A stretch of DNA of 64,000 nt. Source: Acidobacteriaceae bacterium (GTDB taxonomy: Bacteria; Acidobacteriota; Terriglobia; Terriglobales; Acidobacteriaceae). The position numbers were made by a program, and so were the translations under genes. Positions 16,975-25,452 of the stretch are shown one piece after another. How positions within the stretch are numbered: position 1 is the first letter of the stretch; each line of letters opens with the position of its first letter. The DNA lies in assembly GCA_003138365.1 (NCBI GenBank), contig PLFY01000088.1, positions 1-64,000 of the forward strand, given 5' to 3'. The notes under the pieces were generated by a model. It was not told the DNA's origin. It did not search any database and worked only from the letters and a program-made list of their open reading frames with translations.

Positions 16975-17447
16975 TCAACTTTTGTGTAAATTGCCAAAAG
17001 TGTGCCCAGATTGCGTCTGGATTGTGCCCACGTCGGCTTCCCTGCTCCCAGAGTTCTATTGTGCGCACAAAAAGTTCCCTTTTAAGAAACAATCCGGCAT
17101 CGAAGAATCATGCTATTCCATGTATGTTAGGTTCCCTGCAAAGGAACATCTCGCACATGACGAATTACACTGCCAAGACACTCGGTCCACAGACCTCCAC
17201 CCTCTTCGTTGAACTCAACGAGAAAAACAAACGCTGCTGTCACGGCAACAGTTCATGAAACCAAGATCCGTTGGTGGCCTACTTTTGCCCCACCGTAACA
17301 CCCCGCGATCACGGCGTACTATTGCCAATCCTTGCTCCGGCGCTCATGCCAATGTGGCGGCGGATACAGGTCATCGTGACAAGATGGCTGTATCTGCTGA
17401 TTATAGTTTATTCTAAATCAGATGGATCAGCCATCAGGAGAGCGGCC

Positions 17448-18491
17448 ATGGTAAAGACAGCGAAGGCATCCCGCGGTGTCTGGGAGAACCCGCCGGGGTC
17501 GGGAGTTTGGTGGATTTTGTATTATGTCAACGGTGTTCGTCATCGGGAAAAGGTTGGCCGCAAGTCAGATGCAATCGCACTGTATCAACGGCGCAAGTCT
17601 GATGCACGCGCCGGCCGCAAGTTGCCGGACCTGAGACGCGGTGATGTAGTCACTGTAGCTGAGCTGGCGGCGGATGCAGTCGAGTACGCGCGGACCCATC
17701 TCCGGACTTCACGTGATTATGTTAGCCGAGCAAAGATCATTCAGCCCGATCTTGGCTTCCGTCTTGCCTTTGAGGTTACCCCTCTGGAATTGGATCGCTG
17801 GATCGCCAAACACTGCCACACAGCAGCCACAGCGAACCGCTACAGGTCATTTTTCTCACTGTGCTTTCGTGAGGGCCAGCGGAACGGCAAGGTCGATGGG
17901 AACCCGGCGCGACTGGTCCGGCTCCGGCACGAGGAAAACGCCAGGCTTCGATTCTTGGGCAGGGACGAATATGCAAAGTTGGCCGCAATCATCCAGCGCG
18001 ATCATCCTGAGCATTTCCCGTCATTTGTTATATCAGTCTTCACCGGAATGCGCTTGTCGGAACAGTTCAGTCTCACTTGGGGTCAGGTGGACTTCGAGCG
18101 GCGCATAATCCGCTTGACCAGGACGAAGAATGGCTCGGCCCGCAATGTGCCCCTCAATAGCGCCACGCTGAATGCTCTGCAGTCACAGCGCAACCATGTG
18201 CCTCACAAGCCGGGAGATATGGTCTTCCCCCGTCCTGGCCCGGCATCAGATTACAGGTGGTGGTTCAAGCCCGCGCTCAGAGAAGCGGGCATCGTGGGAT
18301 ACACATGGCATTCCAACCGACATACGTTTTGCTCTTGGCTTGCCATAGCGGGGGTCAGTATCAAAGAGATTCAGGTTTTGGCCGGCCACAAAACAATTGC
18401 AATGGCCGCTCGCTATGCGCATCTATCACCTGATGTCGCGGCTTCGGCATCAGAGCGTCTCGTCCTTCCCGCAACCCCAAGCACTGTCTGA
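17448..18491 (+). CDS. Tyrosine-type site-specific integrase
   Basis: A 347-residue phage-type integrase. The N-terminal arm region has VWWILYYVNGVRHREKVG; the catalytic set is Arg in TGMRLSE, Lys in TKNGSARNVP, WHSNRHTF, GHKTIAMAARYAHLSPD with the His and Tyr. I chose the ATG at 17448 because AGGAG sits 8 bases upstream; the track start at 17271 lies in non-coding DNA. It points toward tRNA-Thr only 95 bases away, so the tRNA 3' end is the likely attachment site of the element. Confidence 0.93.
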   Translation: MVKTAKASRGVWENPPGSGVWWILYYVNGVRHREKVGRKSDAIALYQRRKSDARAGRKLPDLRRGDVVTVAELAADAVEYARTHLRTSRDYVSRAKIIQPDLGFRLAFEVTPLELDRWIAKHCHTAATANRYRSFFSLCFREGQRNGKVDGNPARLVRLRHEENARLRFLGRDEYAKLAAIIQRDHPEHFPSFVISVFTGMRLSEQFSLTWGQVDFERRIIRLTRTKNGSARNVPLNSATLNALQSQRNHVPHKPGDMVFPRPGPASDYRWWFKPALREAGIVGYTWHSNRHTFCSWLAIAGVSIKEIQVLAGHKTIAMAARYAHLSPDVAASASERLVLPATPSTV

Positions 18492-18521
18492 GCCAACAGC
18501 CATCACAACAGCCACTAGATG

Positions 18522-18553
18522 AAAACTGTCTCTCGACAAGAAGAGGCAGTTTT
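18522..18553 (+). terminator. Integrase terminator hairpin
   Basis: AAAACTGTCTCT pairs with AGAGGCAGTTTT (one G-T type mismatch), followed by TTTTGTCT. It lies 30 bases after the integrase stop and before tRNA-Thr, which is read from the other strand. Confidence 0.65.
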
Positions 18554-18586
18554 GTCTATAAAGTATTTAGTTTCTAATATTTAGAA

Positions 18587-18662
18587 TGGAGCCGAAGATC
18601 GGAGTCGAACCGACGACCTGCTGATTACGAATCAGCTGCTCTACCAACTGAGCTACTTCGGC
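18587..18662 (-). tRNA. tRNA-Thr, anticodon CGT
   Basis: A 76-nt cloverleaf with acceptor GCCGAAG/CTTCGGC, anticodon loop TTCGTAA (CGT), T-loop GGTTCGACTCC and encoded CCA. It reads the ACG codon. Its 3' end faces the integrase, the usual geometry when an element has inserted at a tRNA gene. Confidence 0.97.
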
Positions 18663-18676
18663 TTGCTACTCATCAG

Positions 18677-18705
18677 ATTGTATAGTCGCGGCCAGATTCG
18701 GTAAA
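18677..18705 (-). promoter_or_regulatory. Predicted promoter of tRNA-Thr
   Basis: On the minus strand: TTTACC, 17-base spacer, TACAAT, ending 15 bases before the tRNA 5' end. Confidence 0.6.
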
Positions 18706-18896
18706 GTTTGGGCGGCGAATAAAAACATGCTGGGACCGACGATTCAACTCGCGTTGAGGATTGCAATTGTGTGGGCGGCGGCCATTCCGATGGCTGTAGC
18801 GGTGGGTGCGCTCTTCCAGCCAAGCTCGCTGTAGCCTTTTGCTTTGTGCGTTTGATCATGCGTCCCACTGAGCGGAAAGGAGCTATACTCCGTCCC

Positions 18897-19565
18897 ATGC
18901 AGGCAGACCCAATAGAAGAATGGCGAAAGCTCAGAGAGCTCTACAGCGAGATGAGCGACGAAGAGCTGCATGAACTGGCCATCGATTTCGTCGATCTGAC
19001 CGAGAGTGCCCAGCAAGTTCTGCGCGATGAGATGAAGAATCGCGGTCTAGGCGAGCCGCGAGCCGCGGGCGATGCTTCAAAGGACTCAGCCCGCCTCACA
19101 CCCCCGGGCTGGGATCCAGACGTTAGCCGAACGAACGCAGCAGGCGCGAATCGTGAAGGCGGTCTTCCCCACGAGTACACCTGGAAGACGCTGCTATGCG
19201 CATGTGACGAGTGGGAAGAGGCTTGGCAAATCTCCGAAGCGCTGCGGCGAGCGGGAATCGAGAGCTGGATGCAGGGGCCGGGATCGGGTGTTCGCACGGA
19301 CTTGAGCACGACCGGGGTGCTGGTTGCTGCCGATCAGCTTGACGAGGCGCGCGAGATTGCCGCGAGGCCGATCTCGCAGGAAATCATCGATGAATCCAAA
19401 ACGGACTCCTCAGAATTCGAACCGCCTGCATGCCCTCGATGTGGCGCCGGAGACCCGGTGCTTGAAGGTGTCGATCCGTTCAATGCATGGCGATGCGAAG
19501 CGTGCGGAAAGCAGTGGACCGAATCGACAGAAGACCCGAATAAGACGCCGGAAAAAACCGGGTAG
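18897..19565 (+). CDS. DUF2007-like protein with C-terminal zinc ribbon
   Basis: A 222-residue cytosolic protein. An acidic helical N-terminus (EEWRKLRELYSEMSDEELHEL) is followed by a DUF2007-like ferredoxin-fold segment (EEAWQISEALRRAGIESWM, then VLVAADQLDEAREI) and a zinc ribbon CPRCG...WRCEACGKQW. DUF2007 domains are annotated as putative signal-transducing modules; no function is established. The start at 18897 begins the recognisable protein; the 42 extra residues in the track are GC-rich leader. A terminator follows the stop. Confidence 0.75.
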   Translation: MQADPIEEWRKLRELYSEMSDEELHELAIDFVDLTESAQQVLRDEMKNRGLGEPRAAGDASKDSARLTPPGWDPDVSRTNAAGANREGGLPHEYTWKTLLCACDEWEEAWQISEALRRAGIESWMQGPGSGVRTDLSTTGVLVAADQLDEAREIAARPISQEIIDESKTDSSEFEPPACPRCGAGDPVLEGVDPFNAWRCEACGKQWTESTEDPNKTPEKTG

Positions 19566-19582
19566 TGAAAGCCCGCAAAAAC

Positions 19583-19617
19583 GGAAAGAGCCGCCCGGCA
19601 ACAGGGCAGCTCTTTCC
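19583..19617 (+). terminator. Terminator-like hairpin after the zinc-ribbon gene
   Basis: GGAAAGAGC-C-GCCC pairs with GGGC-A-GCTCTTTCC around a 7-nt loop, 18 bases after the stop. There is no long T-run. The rest of the spacer up to 19872 holds no gene. Confidence 0.6.
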
Positions 19618-19872
19618 TCAGGGAGAATAGTCCCAACGGAGGCAAAACCATCAGAACTTTCTGGCTGCATAGTAGGGGTGTGGGAAGAGAGTGTCAAGGG
19701 GAAATCTTGGAGGAAATAAATCCTTCCGATTCAATAGTTTATAAATCGTGCTGCGGCAAAGGTATGGGACGCATCTTCGATGTGTCTTCGCCTTTTTCCG
19801 CTCCAGAATCCCCGTCTTTTATGGGTGTTTCTTCGGTTTTATGTCCTGTTTTCCACAGCTTTAGAGGCGCCA

Positions 19873-21087
19873 TTAACCCTTCTGATGCGGTCTGTCGCTC
19901 TCTGGCGGCGTTTCGATCCACTCTTCCCGCAAATCCAGGTGAATGAACTCCATGTCGTAGACCGAGGAGACCGGTTTGCCGCGCGCAATGCGGTACAGCG
20001 CCCGGCCGCCGCCCAGGAAAAACCCGAGCAGAATGGCGGCGCTGGCGCCAATGATCACCAGGGTCACAATGCCGATAAGCAGTCGGCCGGTCTTGGCTAC
20101 CTCGGATTCCGTGGGCTGGGGGATCGAGGTAATGTCGGACTCGTAATGTACCGTAGCCAGCAGCTTGTGGCTCTCCTCGGGGATGGCGTCGCCGCTGACG
20201 ATGGCCACCAGCGGCCCACTGCGGCGGACTTCCAGGGACGCCTGGTCGGAGTCCACCAGCGGCTTTGGCCACGCGGGCAGCGCCTGGCTGCCGGCTTTTA
20301 TGTAGGCCCGAATCTTGCTCTCCTGGGCGGCAGCCATCTGCGGCGTAGGGTAGTCGATGAGGGTGAGCGTGGCCGGGTTTGAGCGCAGCGAGTAGTTCGC
20401 AGTCACAGCCTCCGCGCCGCGATCGAAGCCCACCAGCTCCGGCGGCAGCACTCCGCCAGCTCCCGTATAGCCCGCCGGCCCCAACGCATAGTGCGTGGTC
20501 TGCGGGTCCAGCGAGTCCTTGGGAAGTTCGCTCAGAATGGGAGGCGCCATCGCCCTGGTCCCGTCGGGGAGGGGCAACTGGCCGGCCAGTTCGCGAAGCT
20601 CCGCGCCGGACATGGGCCCGATGCGAGAGAAATTCGCGTCTACCACCGTGTTGCCCACCCAGAAAAGTACACGGTTGTGGTTGGACGTGGCGCCGGCGCC
20701 GATCTCTTCCTTGGGCCAGCCATTCTGGCGGTAGAACGAGTAGGCGCCGTAAGCGCCGCTGGCGTCGTGAAACCGCAGTGCGCGCAGGCTGAGCGTTTCG
20801 CCGCTGCGCTTGTAGTTGGCCAGCGATCCATCGGTGAAGTCGTATTCTTTCAATGCCTCCGCGTTGGCTTGGTCGGCCTGAGCGGCATCGGAGACGGTTT
20901 TGGGTGCATCGGCCGCAACCCATCCGGCAAAGGAGTCCGGCAGCAGCGCTTTAGGCACAGGCGGCAGCGTCAGGTGCGTGACGCCCTGCGGAGCCGTCGC
21001 TTTTGCCGGCGCAGCCTGCGCCTGGGCAGAGTGCGCGCTCCCGGTCAGCACCACCGAACAAGCCACAATGGAAATCCAACGCATCAA
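19873..21087 (-). CDS. DUF6599-family exported membrane-anchored protein
   Basis: A 404-residue protein. A signal peptide (RWISIVACSVVLTGSAHSAQAQ) leads into a large extracytoplasmic domain with LPPVPKALLPDSFAGW and the QNGWPKEE region; a single membrane helix (RLLIGIVTLVIIGASAAILLG) lies near residue 345, with a short cytosolic tail. The pattern matches the DUF6599 proteins common in Acidobacteriota; function unknown. It stands alone on this strand. Confidence 0.75.
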   Translation of the reverse strand: MMRWISIVACSVVLTGSAHSAQAQAAPAKATAPQGVTHLTLPPVPKALLPDSFAGWVAADAPKTVSDAAQADQANAEALKEYDFTDGSLANYKRSGETLSLRALRFHDASGAYGAYSFYRQNGWPKEEIGAGATSNHNRVLFWVGNTVVDANFSRIGPMSGAELRELAGQLPLPDGTRAMAPPILSELPKDSLDPQTTHYALGPAGYTGAGGVLPPELVGFDRGAEAVTANYSLRSNPATLTLIDYPTPQMAAAQESKIRAYIKAGSQALPAWPKPLVDSDQASLEVRRSGPLVAIVSGDAIPEESHKLLATVHYESDITSIPQPTESEVAKTGRLLIGIVTLVIIGASAAILLGFFLGGGRALYRIARGKPVSSVYDMEFIHLDLREEWIETPPESDRPHQKG

Positions 21088-21290
21088 GAAATGCTCCGGT
21101 ATTCAGGGTACACGTTTCCACACGCGCACGTTCCTAGCGCGTCCCCTCTCTACTTGGACACTGAAGAAGCCGGAAAGGTTCCTGAGCCAAGCCTTCGATT
21201 GGCCGGGGAAACTCGCGTTAGAGCCGGAAGCCTCACCAGGGGAAAGGGACCACCGGGGCTAACGTTGCCATCAAGGCTTGTCCCAAGGCG

Positions 21291-22919
21291 CTATTTCTGC
21301 TGGGACAGGTAGAGCGCTTTTGCCTCTTGGAGATCGATCTTGGCCCGATGACCGTGAGCGGCGAGTAGCGAGAGCAGTTCGCCGCCGCTCAATAGGGTGA
21401 GGGGCTTATCCTTTGCAAATTCGTACGCATCGGAGCCATAGGTAGAAGTGGTCACAAGGATGCCCTTGGTTGCGCCTTCATTATGGACAGTACCGTAGAG
21501 GTCGCGGACCGCTGATACGCCCACAACGTTTGTATACCGCTTGGCTTGGATGACGATTTTGCCGCCACGTATCGGATCGGGGTCAAATGCAACCGCATCA
21601 ACCCCGCCGTCTCGACTGGCCTGTGTGATCTTAACCTCGCCGCCATTTTTGCTGAATTCCTTCTCGAATAGTTCACGAATGAGATTCTCGAAATCCAGCC
21701 AGTCCATCGCCGCGAGATTCGTCCGGTCATCCAGGCCGTCGGCCACCCCGTAGCCTTCCACAAACCGATGATCTTCTTTGTTGATTGTGAGGATTGGGCG
21801 CACAGGAGTGAGCTCCGCAAGGCTGCTGCTTGCGACTCCTTTGAGTTTCCGGAGACAAGCTCTTGGCTCGACATAGCCGAGGTTAATCTCATGGAATTCG
21901 CCACGACCTGCCTGAACGGAAAGAATACAACCGTGTGTTTCAACGCCTGTCGCCTTATCGATACTACGTACCCATCCGTTGAAGACTATGCTTTCGAGGA
22001 CATTCGCCTCGTCCGCAATATAAAGTTCGTAAAGCGTCCTGAGGGCAATCTGGTATAAAACCTCATCGTATGTCTTTTTCAACCATGCATCTGAGACCGG
22101 TACGTCTTGAAACTGTTGGCGCGTTGCGATGTATTTAACTTCCTTGTTGGCCGGGAGGGCGGATAGGTTTGGAAGTTCGAAGTCAACGATCAACACTCCA
22201 CTGCCCTGATTAAAGGCGAGGGTATTCCCCTGGGGAAAACCTTCGGGATACGCGGAATGATTTAGAATCTCCGCGAAGAAAAACTCCACAGCGGATGCGG
22301 TCCCAGCTCTATACTCCACGCGTAGCGCATCGATTTGCGCGTGCTGTGCCTCTCGCTCGGCCGTGTGCTGGGCTCGCGCAAGCTCCCATTCAGAGGCGTT
22401 ATCCACATATTCCTTGAGGACTCTTTGATAGGTCGCATCAATTGCTGCACATTCCCCGCGCCATTGCGCCGTCGCTTCCCCAAGCGCCGCTGTTGCCTGA
22501 TTCTCCTTCCTCATTCGACGACCGCTGAGAATACGGTCGAAGAAAGTCAATTGTGGGGCATATGCGAGCCGTTGCGGCTCATCCGGCTTTTTGGGCGAGG
22601 CTGGCTCTTTCGGGCGAGGTTGCGTAAACGCAGCGCCATCTTTCAGGTCCAACCATCGAAATGGCTGTTGCTGGAGTCCAACGGCTAGAATTGCTTCTAG
22701 CGCTGCGATCTGCACCCGCAATTCTGCAGTACGAACCGATGCCGTTGCCTTGTTAACTTTAAGATTCAAATGAGTTCGGGCCGACAGTTGCTTCTTCTCC
22801 CATCTCTCATTCCAAACCGCGACCTGAAGGCTGGCCTTCAACTCGGCCTCTTGCTGCGTGACTCCACGAACAACGCGGTAGGCATTGAGTCCGGGATGTT
22901 GTACTCTGACTTCCCACAT
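21291..22919 (-). CDS. Mrr-like restriction endonuclease
   Basis: A 542-residue protein whose last 150 residues form a PD-(D/E)XK Mrr_cat domain: DFENLIRELFEKEF, the acidic GGVDAVAFD, and IVIQAKRY with the catalytic Gln-x-Lys, then GILVTTSTYG. The N-terminal 250 residues are charged and helical, with a coiled-coil-like middle (AQHTAEREAQHAQIDALRVEY). Mrr-type enzymes restrict modified or foreign DNA without a partner methylase, and none is present here. The N-terminal domain is of unknown role. Confidence 0.85.
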   Translation of the reverse strand: MWEVRVQHPGLNAYRVVRGVTQQEAELKASLQVAVWNERWEKKQLSARTHLNLKVNKATASVRTAELRVQIAALEAILAVGLQQQPFRWLDLKDGAAFTQPRPKEPASPKKPDEPQRLAYAPQLTFFDRILSGRRMRKENQATAALGEATAQWRGECAAIDATYQRVLKEYVDNASEWELARAQHTAEREAQHAQIDALRVEYRAGTASAVEFFFAEILNHSAYPEGFPQGNTLAFNQGSGVLIVDFELPNLSALPANKEVKYIATRQQFQDVPVSDAWLKKTYDEVLYQIALRTLYELYIADEANVLESIVFNGWVRSIDKATGVETHGCILSVQAGRGEFHEINLGYVEPRACLRKLKGVASSSLAELTPVRPILTINKEDHRFVEGYGVADGLDDRTNLAAMDWLDFENLIRELFEKEFSKNGGEVKITQASRDGGVDAVAFDPDPIRGGKIVIQAKRYTNVVGVSAVRDLYGTVHNEGATKGILVTTSTYGSDAYEFAKDKPLTLLSGGELLSLLAAHGHRAKIDLQEAKALYLSQQK

Positions 22920-23008
22920 TGCTAGCGTCCCCCCGCATGGAAGGATAAGAACACAGCCAGATCATTGTTGCCGCAGCCGAAAGGTTAGCATGATCTCGTA
23001 GGACCGGA

Positions 23009-24403
23009 TCAATAACTCACAGGTGTTACGTGCCTAATCGCGCTCCACCACGCATCGAACGCCGCCAGCGCCCGTTCGCACACCAACCTGTGCCGCTCCT
23101 TCTTGTCGCGAACTTTCTTGCGCGTTTCTTCTTCGAGCGGCTCAAGCAAATCAAACGTGATGTTCGCCGGTTGAAAGTCTTTGGGATCGGCGTGAGTGAT
23201 GTAATGCACCAGCGAGCCGAGCGCGCAACCGCGCGGCGCTGGCACTGGCTCTTCTCCGTGCGCCAAAGAAGCCGCGTAGATTCCTGCGAGCAGCCCTGTT
23301 GCAATGGATTCTGTATAGCCCTCGACTCCAGAAAGCTGCCCGGCGAACATCAGCCACGGAGCTTTCTTCAGCCGCAGGTTTTCGTCGAGCAGTACAGGCG
23401 CCTGAATATACGTGTTGCGATGAATCTGCCCGTAGCGCAGGAAGCGCGCATTCTCAAGGCCCGGAATCAGCCGCAGCACGCGGGCCTGCTCGCCAAACTT
23501 GAGATGGTTTTGAAAGCCGACAAGGTTGTAGCTGTCGGCGCGCAGGTTCTCTTTGCGCAGTTGCACAACGGCCCAGGGCGTTCTGCCGGTGCGCGGATCG
23601 CGCAGGCCCACAGGCTTCATCGGCCCAAATCTCAAGGTATCGCGGCCTCTGCGGGCCAGCACTTCGATGGGCAGGCAGCCTTCAAAGTAATCAAGCTTCT
23701 CCCACTCCTTGGCTTCGGCAGCCTCGGCGGCCAGCAGTGCGTCAAGAAAGCGATCGAACTCCTCGCGATCCATGGGGCAATTAATGTAATCAGCTGTCCC
23801 CTTGTCCCAGCGCGCCGCAAAGTAAACCCGCTCCATGTCGATGGAATCGGCATCGACGATGGGCGAGATGGAGTCGTAAAAGGCCAGGCGCCCCGAGCCT
23901 GTGATGCGCTCAATCTCCGCGCTCAACGCGTCGGAAGTGAGCGGTCCCGTGGCCAGAATCGTGAGGTGCTTCGCACTGTCCTCGGTTTGCGGGTCTTCGC
24001 CTTGAAGCAGCGGTGCGCCAAGCCGCGTCACCTCCTCGCGAACCACGCGAATCAGGGGCTCGGCCGCAATCGCCTCGGCAATGAGCCGCGAGAACTCGAC
24101 GCGATCCACGGCCAGTGCGTGGCCGGCGGGGACGGCGGTCCGGTCCGCAATTCTCAAGAGTGCCGAGCCCGCCCTCCGCATCTCCTGCTTGAGCAGCCAG
24201 GGCGCGGTGTTGGGCGACTCGCTCTTGAGCGAGTTGGAGCAGACCAGTTCGCCGAACTCCGTCGTCTGGTGGGCAGGGGTGAGCCGCGGCTTTCCGTCCA
24301 CCATGGCCCGCATCTCGTAGAGGTCCACCTGGCAGCCCAATCGGGCCGCGGTCAGTGCTGCCTCCGGCCCAGCCAGTCCGCCGCCAACCACGCGAATCCT
24401 CAC
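23009..24403 (-). CDS. trmFO: Methylenetetrahydrofolate--tRNA-(uracil-5-)-methyltransferase TrmFO
   Basis: TrmFO methylates U54 in the T-loop of tRNAs using methylene-tetrahydrofolate and FAD. The N-terminal FAD motif is GGGLAGPEAA; family hallmarks HQTTEFGELVCSNSLKSE and the later QLSGVEGYTESIATGLLAG are present. At 464 residues it has the usual length. It starts with GTG overlapping the stop of the upstream GNAT gene (GTGA), so the two are coupled. The plus-strand ORF 23030..24574 is an antisense shadow. Confidence 0.95.
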   Translation of the reverse strand: MRIRVVGGGLAGPEAALTAARLGCQVDLYEMRAMVDGKPRLTPAHQTTEFGELVCSNSLKSESPNTAPWLLKQEMRRAGSALLRIADRTAVPAGHALAVDRVEFSRLIAEAIAAEPLIRVVREEVTRLGAPLLQGEDPQTEDSAKHLTILATGPLTSDALSAEIERITGSGRLAFYDSISPIVDADSIDMERVYFAARWDKGTADYINCPMDREEFDRFLDALLAAEAAEAKEWEKLDYFEGCLPIEVLARRGRDTLRFGPMKPVGLRDPRTGRTPWAVVQLRKENLRADSYNLVGFQNHLKFGEQARVLRLIPGLENARFLRYGQIHRNTYIQAPVLLDENLRLKKAPWLMFAGQLSGVEGYTESIATGLLAGIYAASLAHGEEPVPAPRGCALGSLVHYITHADPKDFQPANITFDLLEPLEEETRKKVRDKKERHRLVCERALAAFDAWWSAIRHVTPVSY

Positions 24404-24966
24404 TGCGCCACCTGCGGTGGGGCAGACGCCTTCGGCTCGGGGAATTCAGCGTGTCGCTTTCCCAATGCACGGTCGTCCACCGGTTCTACGCCTCCCGCCA
24501 ACCGCGCCAGCGCCTCGCCCGTGATCCGCACATTGCGCCACGCATCCATGAACTCGGCTCCCATGGCGCGATAAAACTCAATCGCCGGCGTATTCCAGTC
24601 CAGCACCTCCCACTGCAGGCGCGGGCAGTTTTTTTCTTGAGCGATGGCCGCTACTTGTTGCAGCAGCGCCTTGCCGATCCCCAGTCCGCGGAACTCCGGC
24701 GCAACGAAGAGGTCCTCAAGGTAGAGCCCTGGCCGCCCCATCCAGGTTGAGTAGTTGAAAAAGTACAGGGCAAAGCCGGCAGGCTGGCCGCCCTGTTCGG
24801 CTATCAGGCAGAAATAGAAGGGGTTAGTGCCAAAGCCGTCGTGGAGCAGGCCCTCCTCGGTCGCCGTCACCGCGTCCGGTTCCCGCTCGTAGACGGCCAG
24901 TGCGCGAATGAATGCGAGAATCTGCGGTACATCCGCCGCAGTCGCGGTGCGAATCGTGGTTGCCAT
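24400..24966 (-). CDS. GNAT-family N-acetyltransferase (diamine acetyltransferase-like)
   Basis: A 188-residue GNAT protein: TIRTATAADVPQILAFIRAL at the start, acetyl-CoA loop FRGLGIGKALL, and NTPAIEFYRAMGAEF near the end, the arrangement of spermidine/spermine acetyltransferase-like enzymes. Substrate unknown. The final residues (PEPKASAPPQVAQ) are encoded by a CTGCGGTGGGGCAG-type repeat shared with the purL upstream region, and so look like an added tail. Its stop overlaps the trmFO start. Confidence 0.88.
   Translation of the reverse strand: MATTIRTATAADVPQILAFIRALAVYEREPDAVTATEEGLLHDGFGTNPFYFCLIAEQGGQPAGFALYFFNYSTWMGRPGLYLEDLFVAPEFRGLGIGKALLQQVAAIAQEKNCPRLQWEVLDWNTPAIEFYRAMGAEFMDAWRNVRITGEALARLAGGVEPVDDRALGKRHAEFPEPKASAPPQVAQ
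24407..24438. repeat. CTGCGGTGGGGCAG-type repeat, copy B
   Basis: ACCTGCGGTGGGGCAGACGCCTTCGGC, two differences from the copy at 7697. It encodes the C-terminus of the GNAT protein just upstream of the trmFO start. Confidence 0.65.
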
Positions 24967-25452
24967 CCCTGTATTCTAGTGTGTGATCCAGGCCACAAGC
25001 GGCAGCCTTCCCGACACACTACGATGGTGAGGTGACCATTGCGGCGTCCTCCCATGCAGGTTCCCTGCCCGGAGGCTCCTGCAACTTGCTGCCGGGCTGA
25101 ACCGTCCATTTGATTCGGCCTGAAGGCAGGGCTTCAAAGCCGTTCATAGCGCGGCGGCCATTGCACATGTTGCCATGCGCCCCTTGTGCTGAGTAGTCGA
25201 TTGGATTTAACTTGGGTGCTGCTGGCAGCGCCGGTTCAAAGAACGGTCCCTGCGGCAACTTACTGGTATCGGATGCAACCGGCGGCCGAGGCCACAAGAG
25301 TTTCGGCAGTTTTAGTTCGGCCTCTGGCGCCTGTCTTCAAGGGCACACTCACTGGGTAAACGCCTCTGGCGGAGACCTGGGCTGGGCCTGGGAAATACGA
25401 CTTTTTTGAGCTCGCGGGCAGCCTTGTTCCCGCCGCTCCCAAGGAGAAGATC
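24967..25452. other. Spacer upstream of the TPR protein gene
   Basis: A 486-base spacer. On the minus strand a frame open from about 25342 to 25019 reads as proline-rich, protein-like sequence (LKLPKLLWPRPPVASD, FEALPSGRIKWTVQPG) but has only TTG or CTG starts and no ribosome site. It may be a decayed gene. The remainder is probably the promoter region of the gene at 25453, without a clear promoter match. Confidence 0.4.

Larger units (their letters stand above)
16449..17447. other. Long spacer between vapC and the integrase
   Basis: About 1 kb without a convincing gene. A small palindrome TTCCAT-T-ATGGAA (16588) precedes a 35-codon ORF with no family. ORFs 16766..17212 and 16854..17258 lack family motifs, although the latter ends with a frame that could be the N-terminus of a lost gene (MTNYTAKTLGPQTSTLFVEL). 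Two near-identical 23-mers are listed separately. GC is lower than in flanking core genes. Confidence 0.5.

Noticed and set aside
16766-17212. 148-residue ORF in the long spacer
   Set aside because: No ribosome site or family resemblance; contains the 23-mer repeats.
7957-18586. Direct repeat of the tRNA-Thr or tRNA-Leu 3' end as att site
   Set aside because: I looked for copies of GATCGGAGTCGAACC and of the tRNA-Leu T-arm and found none by eye; a computed search would be needed.
19739-20923. 394-residue minus-strand ORF
   Set aside because: Frame-shifted shadow of the DUF6599 gene; Arg-rich and without a signal or family.
23030-24574. 514-residue plus-strand ORF
   Set aside because: Antisense to trmFO, whose motifs are complete on the minus strand.
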